From an uncultured Pelagibacteraceae bacterium (GTDB lineage: Bacteria > Pseudomonadota > Alphaproteobacteria > Pelagibacterales > Pelagibacteraceae), in NCBI GenBank assembly GCA_902614355.1, contig CACMKP010000002.1, positions 1 to 64,000 of the forward strand: a stretch of 64,000 nucleotides of DNA, given 5' to 3'. How positions within the stretch are numbered: position 1 is the stretch's first letter; each line of letters begins with the position of its first letter. Below the pieces are notes generated by a model. That model was not told the origin of the DNA, searched no databases, and saw only the letters and a list, made by a program, of their open reading frames with translations. Both the position numbers and the translations under genes were made by a program. Positions 52,269 to 61,701 of this stretch are shown piece by piece.

Positions 52269-53459
52269 ATGAGTACAGAAGTAAATTTAGAGAAAATATA
52301 CAAGAATTCTATTCAGATTTTATCTGATTTAATTGGATTTAAAACTATTTCAGGAGATGATAACAATGATTTAATTAATTATTGTGAAAAATACCTTAGT
52401 AACCTAGGGGCATCCTCATTTAAAACATACGATGAAGAAAAAAAAAGAGTAAATCTTTTTGCAACAATTAAAGCAAAAAAATCAAATGGGATAAAACCAA
52501 TAATTTTATCTGGTCATACTGATACTGTTCCCGTTTCCAAAAGTTGGAGCACAGATCCTTTTAAGGCAACAATTAAAGAAGATAAACTTTATGGAAGGGG
52601 TTCTTGTGACATGAAAGGATTTATTGCATGCACTCTAGCATTTGCTCCAATTTTTTCTAAAGTTGATTTGAATAGAGATATTCATTTTTCTTTTACTTTT
52701 GATGAGGAAACTGCATGCTTAGGTGCACCAATATTGATTGAAGAACTTAAAAAAAGAAAAATTCAAAATGGAATTTGTATAGTTGGTGAGCCTACGAATA
52801 TGAAAATTATAGATGCACACAAAGGATGCTACGAATACACAACTTATTTTGAAGGACTTGCAGGACACAGCTCAATGCCACACAAAGGTGTCAGTGCTGT
52901 TGAATTTGCATCAAAGTATGCCACCAAATTAATAGAGCTTAGAGAAGAACTAAAAAAAAGAGCACCTAAAGACTCAATATTTGATCCTCCATTTTCAACG
53001 CTACAAGTTGGAGGTATATTTGGAGGTATAGCTCATAACGTAATAGCTGATAAATGTCGCGTTGAATGGGAAACAAGACCAGTTGTCAAAGAAGATGGTG
53101 TATTCCTAAATCAGCAAATAGATAAATATGCAAAAAATGTTTTATTGCCAGAAATGAAAAAAGTTTTTCCTAATTCAAAAATAACAAAAGAGATAATTGG
53201 TGAGGTTACTGGTTTCGATCGTATAAATAAATCAGAGGCATGTGAATTGGTCTCAAGTCTAACTGGTGATAATTCTAGGGAAGTTGTGTCCTTTGGAACT
53301 GAAGCAGGACTATTTCAAGAAATAGGTATTAGCACAGTTGTTTGTGGCCCAGGTTCTATAGAACAAGCTCACAAAGTTGATGAGTTTATAGAACTGAATG
53401 AACTTAAAAAATGTTTGAAATTTCTTGACGGAATTAAAGATAAATCTACTCTTAATTAG
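52269..53459 (+). CDS. argE: acetylornithine deacetylase-like M20 peptidase
   Basis: A 396-residue M20 metallohydrolase: the first zinc His in LSGHTDTVPVSKSWSTD, then GRGSCDMKGFIACTLAF, FTFDEETACLGA and GEPTNMKIIDAHKGC. The pattern matches ArgE, which makes ornithine from N-acetylornithine. Other acyl-amino acids are possible. Its stop overlaps the convergent aldehyde dehydrogenase stop by 8 bases. Confidence 0.9.
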   Translation: MSTEVNLEKIYKNSIQILSDLIGFKTISGDDNNDLINYCEKYLSNLGASSFKTYDEEKKRVNLFATIKAKKSNGIKPIILSGHTDTVPVSKSWSTDPFKATIKEDKLYGRGSCDMKGFIACTLAFAPIFSKVDLNRDIHFSFTFDEETACLGAPILIEELKKRKIQNGICIVGEPTNMKIIDAHKGCYEYTTYFEGLAGHSSMPHKGVSAVEFASKYATKLIELREELKKRAPKDSIFDPPFSTLQVGGIFGGIAHNVIADKCRVEWETRPVVKEDGVFLNQQIDKYAKNVLLPEMKKVFPNSKITKEIIGEVTGFDRINKSEACELVSSLTGDNSREVVSFGTEAGLFQEIGISTVVCGPGSIEQAHKVDEFIELNELKKCLKFLDGIKDKSTLN

Positions 53460-54888
53460 TCCAACCACCAACTGATTTAACCTCTAAGAATTCTTGAAGA
53501 CCATGTTCACCAGCTTCTCTACCTATTCCTGAATGTTTAAAACCTCCAAAAGGTGTATCGATTGCTATACCTGCTCCATTTACATCCACCATTCCTGATC
53601 TGAGTTTTTTTGCAACTCGTTTAGCTTTTTCTTGGTCTTGAGTTTGGATATAATTTGTTAGTCCGTAAGGAGTATCATTTGCAATTTTGATTGCGTCTTC
53701 TTCTGACTCAAATGGTATAACTGACAATACAGGTCCAAAAATTTCGGTTCTAGCTATTTCCATACTATTATCAACGTCGACAAACACAGTTGGTTTTACA
53801 AAATATCCTTTTTCATGACCATCAGGCTTTCCTAGTCCGCCCGCGATTAGTTTTGCTCCTTCGTCAATTCCTTTTTTAATTAAATCTTGAATCTTATTAT
53901 ATTGGGACTCTGATACAACTGGCCCAATATGCTCCCCTTCTTTTTTAGGATCCCCTACCTCTATACTGTCTGTGTACTCTTTAAGTTTTTTTATTGCCTC
54001 AGAGTAATTCGATTTTTCAATTAACATTCTTGTTGGTGCATTACATGATTGACCTGAGTTTTTAAAACATCTTAAAGCACCCCATTCAATAGCTTTTGGA
54101 TCAGCATCTTTAAAAATTATATTTGCACCTTTGCCACCTAATTCTAAACTTACTCTTTTAAAATCATTGGCTGCATTCTGTGAAATTAAAGCACCAGCTC
54201 TAGTCGAACCAGTAAAAGAAATCATATTAATATCTGGATGTCGCGTCAGAGCATCGCCAGTTATATTTCCATCACCATTTATTAAATTAAATACTCCTGG
54301 GGGAAATTTTGTTTCATCAATAATTTCGGTCAAAATCATTGATGATAATGGAGCAAGTTCTGATGGTTTTAAGACCATTGTACACCCTGATGCCAAAGCA
54401 GGTATTACCTTAAGACAAACCTGATTCATTGGCCAATTCCATGGTGTTATCAATGCACAGACTCCTTTAGGCTCGTATAAAAGTCTTTGATTGGGAGCAT
54501 GATCGCCCAAGGGTTTTTCAAATTCAAAATTCTTAAGATGTCTTATAAAAGATTTAATGTGAGCAGCTCCTGTGCCTACTTGAAGCTTAGTTGCAAAGTC
54601 TTTTGGTGCACCCATTTCAGTAGTGATTGCCTCAGAAATATCTGCCCACCTTTTTTTATAATTTTCGTAGAGTTTTTCTAAAAGTTTTACTCTTTCTTCT
54701 TTAGTTGAAAAAGCCCAAGAGATATAAGCTTCTTTAGCTGAATTTACAGCAATATCGACATCTTCTTTATTACCAAGAGTTATGATCGCACATTTTTCTT
54801 CTGTGGAAGGATTAACAACTTCAATTTGTTGTTTGCTTTTTGGAACCTGCCATCTTCCATTTATATAAAAATTTTTTTTATCTTTCAT
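53452..54888 (-). CDS. aldehyde dehydrogenase family protein
   Basis: A 478-residue ALDH: TPWNWPMNQVCLKVIPAL, the catalytic Glu in SLELGGKGANIIF and the catalytic Cys in KNSGQSCNAPTRML, then EIFGPVLSVIPFE. I used ATG at 54888; an in-frame TTG at 54921 would overlap the ureohydrolase stop. Because the upstream gene is a ureohydrolase of the agmatinase/guanidinobutyrase type, an amino- or guanidino-aldehyde substrate is suggested. Confidence 0.92.
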   Translation of the reverse strand: MKDKKNFYINGRWQVPKSKQQIEVVNPSTEEKCAIITLGNKEDVDIAVNSAKEAYISWAFSTKEERVKLLEKLYENYKKRWADISEAITTEMGAPKDFATKLQVGTGAAHIKSFIRHLKNFEFEKPLGDHAPNQRLLYEPKGVCALITPWNWPMNQVCLKVIPALASGCTMVLKPSELAPLSSMILTEIIDETKFPPGVFNLINGDGNITGDALTRHPDINMISFTGSTRAGALISQNAANDFKRVSLELGGKGANIIFKDADPKAIEWGALRCFKNSGQSCNAPTRMLIEKSNYSEAIKKLKEYTDSIEVGDPKKEGEHIGPVVSESQYNKIQDLIKKGIDEGAKLIAGGLGKPDGHEKGYFVKPTVFVDVDNSMEIARTEIFGPVLSVIPFESEEDAIKIANDTPYGLTNYIQTQDQEKAKRVAKKLRSGMVDVNGAGIAIDTPFGGFKHSGIGREAGEHGLQEFLEVKSVGGWTN

Positions 54889-54907
54889 AATTTCTAATAA
54901 CTTTTTG

Positions 54908-55867
54908 TTATTTTTTTGCAAATAAATTAGTTAATTCATAAACAATTGTAGCAGCAGCAAGTGATGTTACTTCGGCATGATCGTAAGCTGGTGAAACCTC
55001 AACTACATCTGCAGATATAAGATTGAGGCCTGATAAACCTCTTAAAACATTTACCATTTCCCTTGAGGTCATTCCAGCAATTTCTGGTGTTCCTGTACCT
55101 GGTGCGAAAGCTGGGTCTAATACGTCTATATCTATAGATAAGTATAAAGGATTGTTGCCTACTCTTTTTTTAATTCTCTCAGCTATATTATCCGTCCCCT
55201 CTGATTGAAATTCATCACAATGAATAATTTTAAATCCAAAACTCTCATCATTCTTAATGTCATCTCTGCTATATAAAGGACCTCTAATTCCAACATGCAT
55301 TGATGCATCATCTAAAAATAAATTTTCTTCCCTCGCTCTTCTAAAAGGAGTTCCATGAGTATATGGAGCTCCAAAATATGTGTCCCAAGTATCAAGATGA
55401 GCATCAAAGTGCACTAATGAGACTGGTCCATTGTTAATCTTGTTCACCGCTTTTAAGAGAGGAAAAGCAATTGTATGATCTCCACCTAAACAAATAATAC
55501 CTCCAACCTTTTTTAATAACTCTTCAGCTCCTACTTCTATCTGTTTTATTGCTTCATTAATATTAAATGGATTACAAGTAATATCTCCAGCATCAGCTAC
55601 TTGTTGAATTTTAAATGGTTCAACATCATAACTTGGATGATAATTGGTTCTTAAATGCCTTGAGGCCTGTCTTATACTTTGAGGTCCAAATCTTGCTCCA
55701 GGTCTATAACTCGTGCCGGCATCGAATGGAACTCCAACGATTGCAACGTCACAACTTTCTACATCTCTTAGCTCTGGTAATCTAGCAAACGTTGAAGGCC
55801 CTGCAAACCTGGGAACTTTTGTTCCACTAACTGGTTGAATTGGATCTTTATTAGTTTTTTTTTTCAC
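54908..55867 (-). CDS. speB: agmatinase-family ureohydrolase
   Basis: A 319-residue Mn-dependent ureohydrolase. Metal ligands are in GGDHTIAFP, HFDAHLDTWD and SIDIDVLDPAFAPGTGTPE. The N-terminal region PVSGTKVPRFAGPSTFARLP is like guanidinobutyrase/guanidinopropionase and alphaproteobacterial agmatinases. It releases urea from agmatine or a guanidino acid. The start is GTG. It is followed after 19 bases by the aldehyde dehydrogenase. Confidence 0.88.
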   Translation of the reverse strand: MKKKTNKDPIQPVSGTKVPRFAGPSTFARLPELRDVESCDVAIVGVPFDAGTSYRPGARFGPQSIRQASRHLRTNYHPSYDVEPFKIQQVADAGDITCNPFNINEAIKQIEVGAEELLKKVGGIICLGGDHTIAFPLLKAVNKINNGPVSLVHFDAHLDTWDTYFGAPYTHGTPFRRAREENLFLDDASMHVGIRGPLYSRDDIKNDESFGFKIIHCDEFQSEGTDNIAERIKKRVGNNPLYLSIDIDVLDPAFAPGTGTPEIAGMTSREMVNVLRGLSGLNLISADVVEVSPAYDHAEVTSLAAATIVYELTNLFAKK

Positions 55868-55921
55868 ACTAAAAACTGTATCACATTCTTTTAATTTGGA
55901 ATATCTTCTATATTGAGATTT

Positions 55922-56644
55922 ATGATTTATTTTAGATATATAATATTATTCTTTATAGTTTTTAATTCCGCGCACGCAGATACTATTTACAATCTCATTA
56001 AAATTCCTAATTTGGAAATATATAATATTAAAACTCCAAATAAGCTTAGATACTTATACGCTAAACAACCTTTCACAATAGGAGTTGATAATAATATAAA
56101 TTGTTACAACTCTAAAAAAAAAACTTTAGACAAAAAGTATAAAGTTATTCAAAAAAATTTGAGCAAATACGATCAAGTATTTTTGAAAAAAATAAATTTA
56201 AAATATATTGTTTTATGTGAAGACTTATCAATTTCAAATATCAATACAGCAGGAATTCCAGATAATATAATGAAAACATTAATTCTCGATATAAAGTTTG
56301 ATGAAAAATATTTTGAACGAGTAATTCATCATGAAGTTTTTCATATAATTAACGATAGTTTTAAAGATATATTTAATGAAAGTACTTGGTCGAGCTTCAA
56401 TTTAACAGATTTTAAATATGCAGAATGTTCCACCTGTACCGATAAATTAGGTTTGGAAACTTATATTAATACTAAGGGATTTTTCTCAGAATACTCGCAA
56501 TCTACTGCATCTGAGGATATGGCAGAAGTTTTTTCTCATTTGATGATTGGAACTAATTTAAAGAATATAGACCCCATTTTAGAAAAAAAAATAAATTTTA
56601 TAAAAAAAAATTTGTTAAGAATTGATCCAAATTTTATCCTATGA
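55922..56644 (+). CDS. exported putative zinc metallopeptidase (HExxH)
   Basis: A 240-residue protein with a signal peptide (about residues 1-19, NSAHA-D). A gluzincin-like motif HEVFH occupies residues 137-141 in a helix (RVIHHEVFHII) and SEDMAE at residues 197-202 could give the third ligand Glu, as in putative Mx1-type zinc-binding peptidases. Two Cys pairs (CSTC near residue 169-172) may form a disulfide. I used ATG 55922 over a TTG at 55913. It overlaps the cyclophilin gene by 4 bases (ATGA). Confidence 0.72.
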   Translation: MIYFRYIILFFIVFNSAHADTIYNLIKIPNLEIYNIKTPNKLRYLYAKQPFTIGVDNNINCYNSKKKTLDKKYKVIQKNLSKYDQVFLKKINLKYIVLCEDLSISNINTAGIPDNIMKTLILDIKFDEKYFERVIHHEVFHIINDSFKDIFNESTWSSFNLTDFKYAECSTCTDKLGLETYINTKGFFSEYSQSTASEDMAEVFSHLMIGTNLKNIDPILEKKINFIKKNLLRIDPNFIL

Positions 56645-57288
56645 TCAAAAAAATTAAGGCAACAAGATCAGAAAAAATAATTCTTATATTTTTACTATCC
56701 TTGGCAATATTTTCTTTTGGTTCTTTTTTTTTAATAAAGAATAAATGTTTATTTGTAAAAAATTATGATCCAACAAAAATTACTTTTGAAAATCCTTCAA
56801 ATATCGCAATTTTAAATGTTCCTTGTGGAAATGTTATAATTGAACTTTATCCTCAAATTTCTCCAAATGCTGTTCAAAGATTTAAGAAATTAGTTGAGTC
56901 TAAAGCCTATGATAATTCTGCCTTTCATAGAGTGATTAAAGATACACTTGTGCAAGCGGGTGATTTAGAATTTGGTAAAAAAGGAAACTTGAATTATGCA
57001 AAGATTGGCACTGGCAAGTCTGGTTTAGGAACAATAAATTCAGAGATAGACACTCCATTTGATTTTAAAAAAGGGAGTGTGGGATTAGCAAGATCAAAAA
57101 ATTATAATACAGAAGATAGTCAGTTTTTTATAATTTTAAGAGATGAACCGTTATACGAGTCTGAATACACTCCTATAGGTAGAGTAATTTACGGTTTAGA
57201 GGCGCTAAAAAAAATTAAGTACCTTGATAAATCTCAGTATGTGCTAAGACCAGATTTTATTAATTCTGTTAGAATGCTAATTAACTAA
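56641..57288 (+). CDS. membrane-anchored cyclophilin-type peptidyl-prolyl isomerase
   Basis: A 215-residue protein: a short cytoplasmic N-terminus, one transmembrane helix (about residues 13-31) and a periplasmic cyclophilin domain. Active-site features are AFHRVIKDTLVQAGD (Arg of the FHRVI motif) and DSQFFIILRD. The usual FMIQGGD is altered to VQAGD. It probably assists folding of exported proteins. Its start lies within the metallopeptidase stop, and its stop overlaps the convergent fatty-acid enzyme gene by 12 bases. Confidence 0.88.
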   Translation: MIKKIKATRSEKIILIFLLSLAIFSFGSFFLIKNKCLFVKNYDPTKITFENPSNIAILNVPCGNVIIELYPQISPNAVQRFKKLVESKAYDNSAFHRVIKDTLVQAGDLEFGKKGNLNYAKIGTGKSGLGTINSEIDTPFDFKKGSVGLARSKNYNTEDSQFFIILRDEPLYESEYTPIGRVIYGLEALKKIKYLDKSQYVLRPDFINSVRMLIN

Positions 57289-59499
57289 TGGCTTACCAGT
57301 AGCTAAGGTGTGTTTTATTCTGTCTTGTGTTTTTTTTGTTTCGATTAATCTCATAAATGCATCTAGCTCTAACTTAAACAAATCATCTTCTGTCAATGTT
57401 TTGTCTATTGTTGTGTCCCCACCACTTAAAACATTTGCCAATTCTTTTGCAACTTTTACGCCATGGTCTAATATCACTTTTTCATTATAAAGTTTTTCTA
57501 TAATCTTATTCATTTCACCTCTGACACTTTCCCCAGGAAGCCTAAATACAAGCTCCTCAGGTACTTTAAAACTTTTATTCTCATTAAGGATTTTTTTTGA
57601 GACCTCTAATAAACTGTTTCTATTCATAATTTTTTTGTCTTCGGGTCTTAGATATTTCAACGGTTCAGCTTCTACAGGTGAGGTAGCTGTCTTTCCATAT
57701 CCAATAATATCAAAAACTTTAAGTGGAGCAAAATTTGGATCTTTTTTTGCTTGTTCTGTCTCTAACCATCTGCCTAACATTTCCTTACATCCTCCACCTG
57801 CAGGAATTAATCCAACAATGGTCTCAACAAGTCCTACAACAATATTTGTATGAGATGCTACAAAATTACTTTGAACCATAACCTCAAAGCCACCACCAAG
57901 CGTTAAACCCGATGGAGCAGAAATCACAGGATATTTTGAATATTTTAAATGCTTACACGTCTCTTGAAAATATTTAATAAATTTTTCTATTGATTTAAAA
58001 TCATTTTTGTCTGCAAATTGCATGGTATAAGTTAGGTTTACACCCGCAGAGAATTGCATACTCTCATTTATAATTATTAAAGGTTTGTCAGTAGCTTTTT
58101 TAAGAGCATCCATGGAGTCGTAATCTAAAGTATTAGCTTTAGTGGTAAACTCAACAATATTATAATCTTGGAACCTATAAATCTTTGCAGAGTCATTGCC
58201 ATCTAAACTCATTGTTGTTTTTTTAACTTTGCCTAATGTTTCAATATTGGTGTATTTCTGTCTTTCTCCATAGAAGTCTTCATTTTTATTTTTATTTAAT
58301 TCTTCTAAAAAATTATTCCCACTAAAATCATCGACTTTGTTAAAAAAGTTTTTAACACCGATTTCCTCAAGCATTTCGAATGGTCCTTTGGCCCAGTTAA
58401 AACCTAACCGCATTGCCTCATCAATATCATTAAATTGTTTAGTAATCCCTGGAACTAGAGATGATGCATATTTTATTATTTTTGAAATCACGGACCACGC
58501 ATACTCACCGTATTTGTCTTCTCTGTTAATTAATCCGGAAAGATCTACCTTGTCAGACTTAATATCAATTTTTTTGCTTGGAGAATAATCACCCGTTTCA
58601 AGATTAATTGCCTCCATAACTTTAGTAGTTCCAGATTTATTCATTCTATAAAAACCACCCTTACCTTTTCTTCCCGTATAACCCGTCTCAATTAACTTTT
58701 TTACTAATGGGATTTCTTTAGCAACTTCATGAAATTCATCTGTTTCTGGCAGCTCTTTAATAAAACTTTTTAATACATCAGCCATTAAATCGATCCCAAT
58801 CAAGTCATAGAGACCAAAAACACCTGTTTTTGGAATTCCCATCGGCCTTCCAAAAATAGCGTCTGCCTCCTCAACTGATAACTTCATTTTAAAAGCTTCT
58901 GTCATTGCAATTTGCATTGCATAAACTCCCACTCTATTTCCTAAAAATCCTGGTGTATCGTTACAAATAATTGCACCTTTACCTAGCTCAGTTTCACAAA
59001 ATTCTTTTAATTGATTTATTTTATTTAGATCGTTGTTCTCATTTTTAACAATTTCTAATAGCCCCATATATCTAACAGGATTAAAAAAATGAGTTATACA
59101 GAAATCTTTTTTTTCCGTATCTGTTAAGTTTTGAGATAAAACTTTTATAGGTATCGAAGAAGTATTAGATGAAACAATTGCGCCTGCTTTTCTTGATTTA
59201 AATATTTTTTCATAAATTTGGTGTTTTACATCTATTCTTTCAACTACCGCCTCAACAATCCAATCAGCATTTTTTACAACATCAAAATCATCAGATATAT
59301 TTCCAACTTTAATATTATTTATTTTAGATTTATCAATTAATAATGGAGGTCTAGATTTATGAATTCTTTCTCTAGCCTTTTCACTAATTTCTGTTTTTAA
59401 ATCTAATAGTGTGACTGGGATATTTGCATTACAGAGATGGGCTGCTATACCACTTCCCATCGTACCAGAACCAATCACCACAACATTTTTTATATTCAT
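57277..59499 (-). CDS. 3-hydroxyacyl-CoA dehydrogenase / enoyl-CoA hydratase, FadN-type
   Basis: A 740-residue bifunctional beta-oxidation enzyme with the dehydrogenase first: NAD motif VVVIGSGTMGSGIAAHL (residues 5-21), VSSNTSSIPI, THFFNPVRYMGLLEIV, CNDTPGFLGNRVG, then a second 3HCDH helical domain. The crotonase domain is C-terminal, with AGVNLTYTMQF and APSGLTLGGGFEVMVQS. This order (reverse of FadB/FadJ) matches B. subtilis FadN. No thiolase or acyl-CoA dehydrogenase is next to it. Confidence 0.91.
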   Translation of the reverse strand: MNIKNVVVIGSGTMGSGIAAHLCNANIPVTLLDLKTEISEKARERIHKSRPPLLIDKSKINNIKVGNISDDFDVVKNADWIVEAVVERIDVKHQIYEKIFKSRKAGAIVSSNTSSIPIKVLSQNLTDTEKKDFCITHFFNPVRYMGLLEIVKNENNDLNKINQLKEFCETELGKGAIICNDTPGFLGNRVGVYAMQIAMTEAFKMKLSVEEADAIFGRPMGIPKTGVFGLYDLIGIDLMADVLKSFIKELPETDEFHEVAKEIPLVKKLIETGYTGRKGKGGFYRMNKSGTTKVMEAINLETGDYSPSKKIDIKSDKVDLSGLINREDKYGEYAWSVISKIIKYASSLVPGITKQFNDIDEAMRLGFNWAKGPFEMLEEIGVKNFFNKVDDFSGNNFLEELNKNKNEDFYGERQKYTNIETLGKVKKTTMSLDGNDSAKIYRFQDYNIVEFTTKANTLDYDSMDALKKATDKPLIIINESMQFSAGVNLTYTMQFADKNDFKSIEKFIKYFQETCKHLKYSKYPVISAPSGLTLGGGFEVMVQSNFVASHTNIVVGLVETIVGLIPAGGGCKEMLGRWLETEQAKKDPNFAPLKVFDIIGYGKTATSPVEAEPLKYLRPEDKKIMNRNSLLEVSKKILNENKSFKVPEELVFRLPGESVRGEMNKIIEKLYNEKVILDHGVKVAKELANVLSGGDTTIDKTLTEDDLFKLELDAFMRLIETKKTQDRIKHTLATGKPLVN

Positions 59500-59511
59500 G
59501 TAATGAAATTT

Positions 59512-60366
59512 TTATCGATTTATACCTCTGAGTCTTTCAGATCTTCTTCTTAAAAGTTCAGCGGTAACTAATATTAATGTTGATAAAATAATCAGACAAG
59601 TTGCAACAGCAAGAATTGTTGGACTTAGTTGTTCCCTCAAACCTGTCCACATTTGAATTGGTATAGTTGTGTTTTCTAATCCAGCTAAAAATAGAACTAC
59701 TACAACTTCATCAAATGATGTAACAAAAGCAAATAGCCCTCCAGATATCACTCCTGGTAAAATAAGTGGTAAAGTGATTTTCATAAATGTATTTACTGGG
59801 TCACTACCTAAACTTGCTGCAGCTCTTGTGACACTATGATCGAACCCTGATAGAGTTGCGGTTACTGTAATAACTACAAATGGCGTTCCTAAAATAATAT
59901 GTGCAAGTACTATTCCTGTGTGAGTGGCTGCTAAGCCAACTTTAGCCATAAAGAAAAATATCGCTACACCTGAAATAATTAAAGGAACTATCATAGGTGA
60001 AATTAATACTGCCATAATTAAACCTTTGTACGGCATATGCCTGCTACTCAAACCCAAAGCCGCAACTGTTCCAAGTATTACCGAGCCTATTGTTGCAAAG
60101 ATAGCAATGATAAAACTATTTTTTGCAGCTAATCCCCAAGGATTTTTAGTCCCATAAATCATATCTTGATACCATCTTAAAGAAAACGCATCAGGATCTA
60201 AACGTTTCATTCCATCAGAAAAAACTAAAAATTCCTCAGCATTAAAAGATAATGGGAAAATAACAAACAATGGTGCAACAAGAAAAAAAAATACTGCTGC
60301 ACAGATTGTCAAATAAACATAGTGCCAAATTCTATAATGTGGTTCTGTATATTTTGGTAAAGCCAT
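59512..60366 (-). CDS. potC: polyamine-type ABC transporter permease (PotC-like)
   Basis: A 284-residue permease with six helices: LTICAAVFFFLVAPLFVIFPLSF, the TLSGFDHSVTRAAASLGSDPV EAA loop (each quoted partly), and FAFVTSFDEVVVVLFLAG characteristic of PotC/spermidine-putrescine systems. It pairs with the PotB-like permease. It ends 13 bases before the FadN-like start on the same strand. Confidence 0.9.
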   Translation of the reverse strand: MALPKYTEPHYRIWHYVYLTICAAVFFFLVAPLFVIFPLSFNAEEFLVFSDGMKRLDPDAFSLRWYQDMIYGTKNPWGLAAKNSFIIAIFATIGSVILGTVAALGLSSRHMPYKGLIMAVLISPMIVPLIISGVAIFFFMAKVGLAATHTGIVLAHIILGTPFVVITVTATLSGFDHSVTRAAASLGSDPVNTFMKITLPLILPGVISGGLFAFVTSFDEVVVVLFLAGLENTTIPIQMWTGLREQLSPTILAVATCLIILSTLILVTAELLRRRSERLRGINR

Positions 60367-60375
60367 TCTATCTAT

Positions 60376-61629
60376 TTATCCTAATTTAATATTATCTATT
60401 CCAACTAATTTATTGTACAGCCAATAAATGACTAATACTCCACTCAACAACATAAGTCCCATTGCTGAAGCAAAACTCCAGTCCAAAGTACTTTTCATAT
60501 GAAATGCTATCTGGTTACTTATCAAAGTACCTGAAGCTCCACCAACTAAAGCTGGGGTAATGTAATAACCAATTGCTAAAATAAAAACTAATAAACATCC
60601 CGCTCCAATACCTGGGATAGTTAAAGGGAAATAGACCTTCCAAAAAGCCACAAAAGGTGTACCACCTAATGACTTACCGGCTCTCATTAAACTTGGAGAG
60701 ATTGTTTTCATCACACTGTAAAGTGGAAGAACCATAAAAGGCAATAAAATTTGAGTCATTGCAACATAACTACCTGTTTTATTAAACATCATTTCTAGCC
60801 TGTTATCATCACTAACCAGTCCTATCATAACAAAGAAATCATTTACTATTCCTTGCTGTTGTAGAAGTATCATCCAACTAGCAGTTCTAACTAATAATGA
60901 GGTCCAAAAAGGAAGCAAGACACAAATCATTAAAAGGTTACTATACTTCATTGGTAATGTTGCCAATAAATGTGCGATTGGATATGCCATCAAGAAACAA
61001 AACACCGTAACAAAGAATGCAATTTCCAAAGTCCTCATCCATAAAATTCTATGAACTCTTCTATCTTCAGGAACATTGATTATTTGTCCTTTTTCATTTT
61101 CATACATATCAATTCCCTTTAAATATTTTTGATAAGTATATGCAGGAGCTCTTCTTTTAATTGCTCTCCAATATTCAACATCAGCCCATCTTCGATGAAC
61201 AGACATAATTTGCTCTTTATAATTACCCTCTTCAAAAGATTTAGACTTTCTTCTTAATTTTTTGATAATACTTTTGAAACCATTTTTTGTATAATTTAGT
61301 TGTGTTGAAAGTTTTCCTTCTCGCTCCTCTTCAATCAATTTTTGAAAATCAAAATAGAAAGCCTCGAATACTTCTTCAGGAGGAAGATCCTGTCCATCCC
61401 ATTTTTCCATGGATTTAAAAGTTTTAGGAAGCATCTCAGTAACCATTTTATCGTCAACACTTCTCATAAGCATATCGCCTATTGGAAACACATATGTAAT
61501 AATTATGAACAACAATAATGGAGCAACAAGTAAAAAAGCTTTAATCTTGTTTTTCTTTTCTGCTTTTTTAAGGCTTACTTCTAAAGGAATTCCGTCAGTT
61601 GTTAAAATTTGTTTTGTTTCTGAGCTCAT
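60376..61629 (-). CDS. potB: polyamine-type ABC transporter permease (PotB-like) with long insert
   Basis: A 417-residue permease, about 130 residues longer than E. coli PotB. After the first helix (residues about 30-52, FLLVAPLLLFIIITYVFPIG) comes a charged stretch of roughly 140 residues (53-193), probably periplasmic, before the second helix (EIAFFVTVFCFLMAYPIAHL). The rest is a normal permease with AGKSLGGTPFVAFWKVYFPL as EAA loop. Alphaproteobacterial PotB-like proteins of this length exist as far as I recall. Confidence 0.88.
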   Translation of the reverse strand: MSSETKQILTTDGIPLEVSLKKAEKKNKIKAFLLVAPLLLFIIITYVFPIGDMLMRSVDDKMVTEMLPKTFKSMEKWDGQDLPPEEVFEAFYFDFQKLIEEEREGKLSTQLNYTKNGFKSIIKKLRRKSKSFEEGNYKEQIMSVHRRWADVEYWRAIKRRAPAYTYQKYLKGIDMYENEKGQIINVPEDRRVHRILWMRTLEIAFFVTVFCFLMAYPIAHLLATLPMKYSNLLMICVLLPFWTSLLVRTASWMILLQQQGIVNDFFVMIGLVSDDNRLEMMFNKTGSYVAMTQILLPFMVLPLYSVMKTISPSLMRAGKSLGGTPFVAFWKVYFPLTIPGIGAGCLLVFILAIGYYITPALVGGASGTLISNQIAFHMKSTLDWSFASAMGLMLLSGVLVIYWLYNKLVGIDNIKLG

Positions 61630-61638
61630 AAATAAAAA

Positions 61639-61661
61639 GGGCGGTTATCAAATAACCGCCC
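61639..61661 (-). terminator. Rho-independent terminator between potD-like and potB-like genes
   Basis: On the minus strand GGGCGGTTAT (61661 side) pairs with ATAACCGCCC around a TTG loop, and is followed by TTTTTATT, a textbook intrinsic terminator. It sits after the binding-protein gene and before the permease genes, so only part of the transcripts should continue into potB/potC; that keeps the binding protein in excess. Confidence 0.9.
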
Positions 61662-61701
61662 TCTCAATATATTATAAAATTTTAATCTTTAAAACTTAAA
61701 A

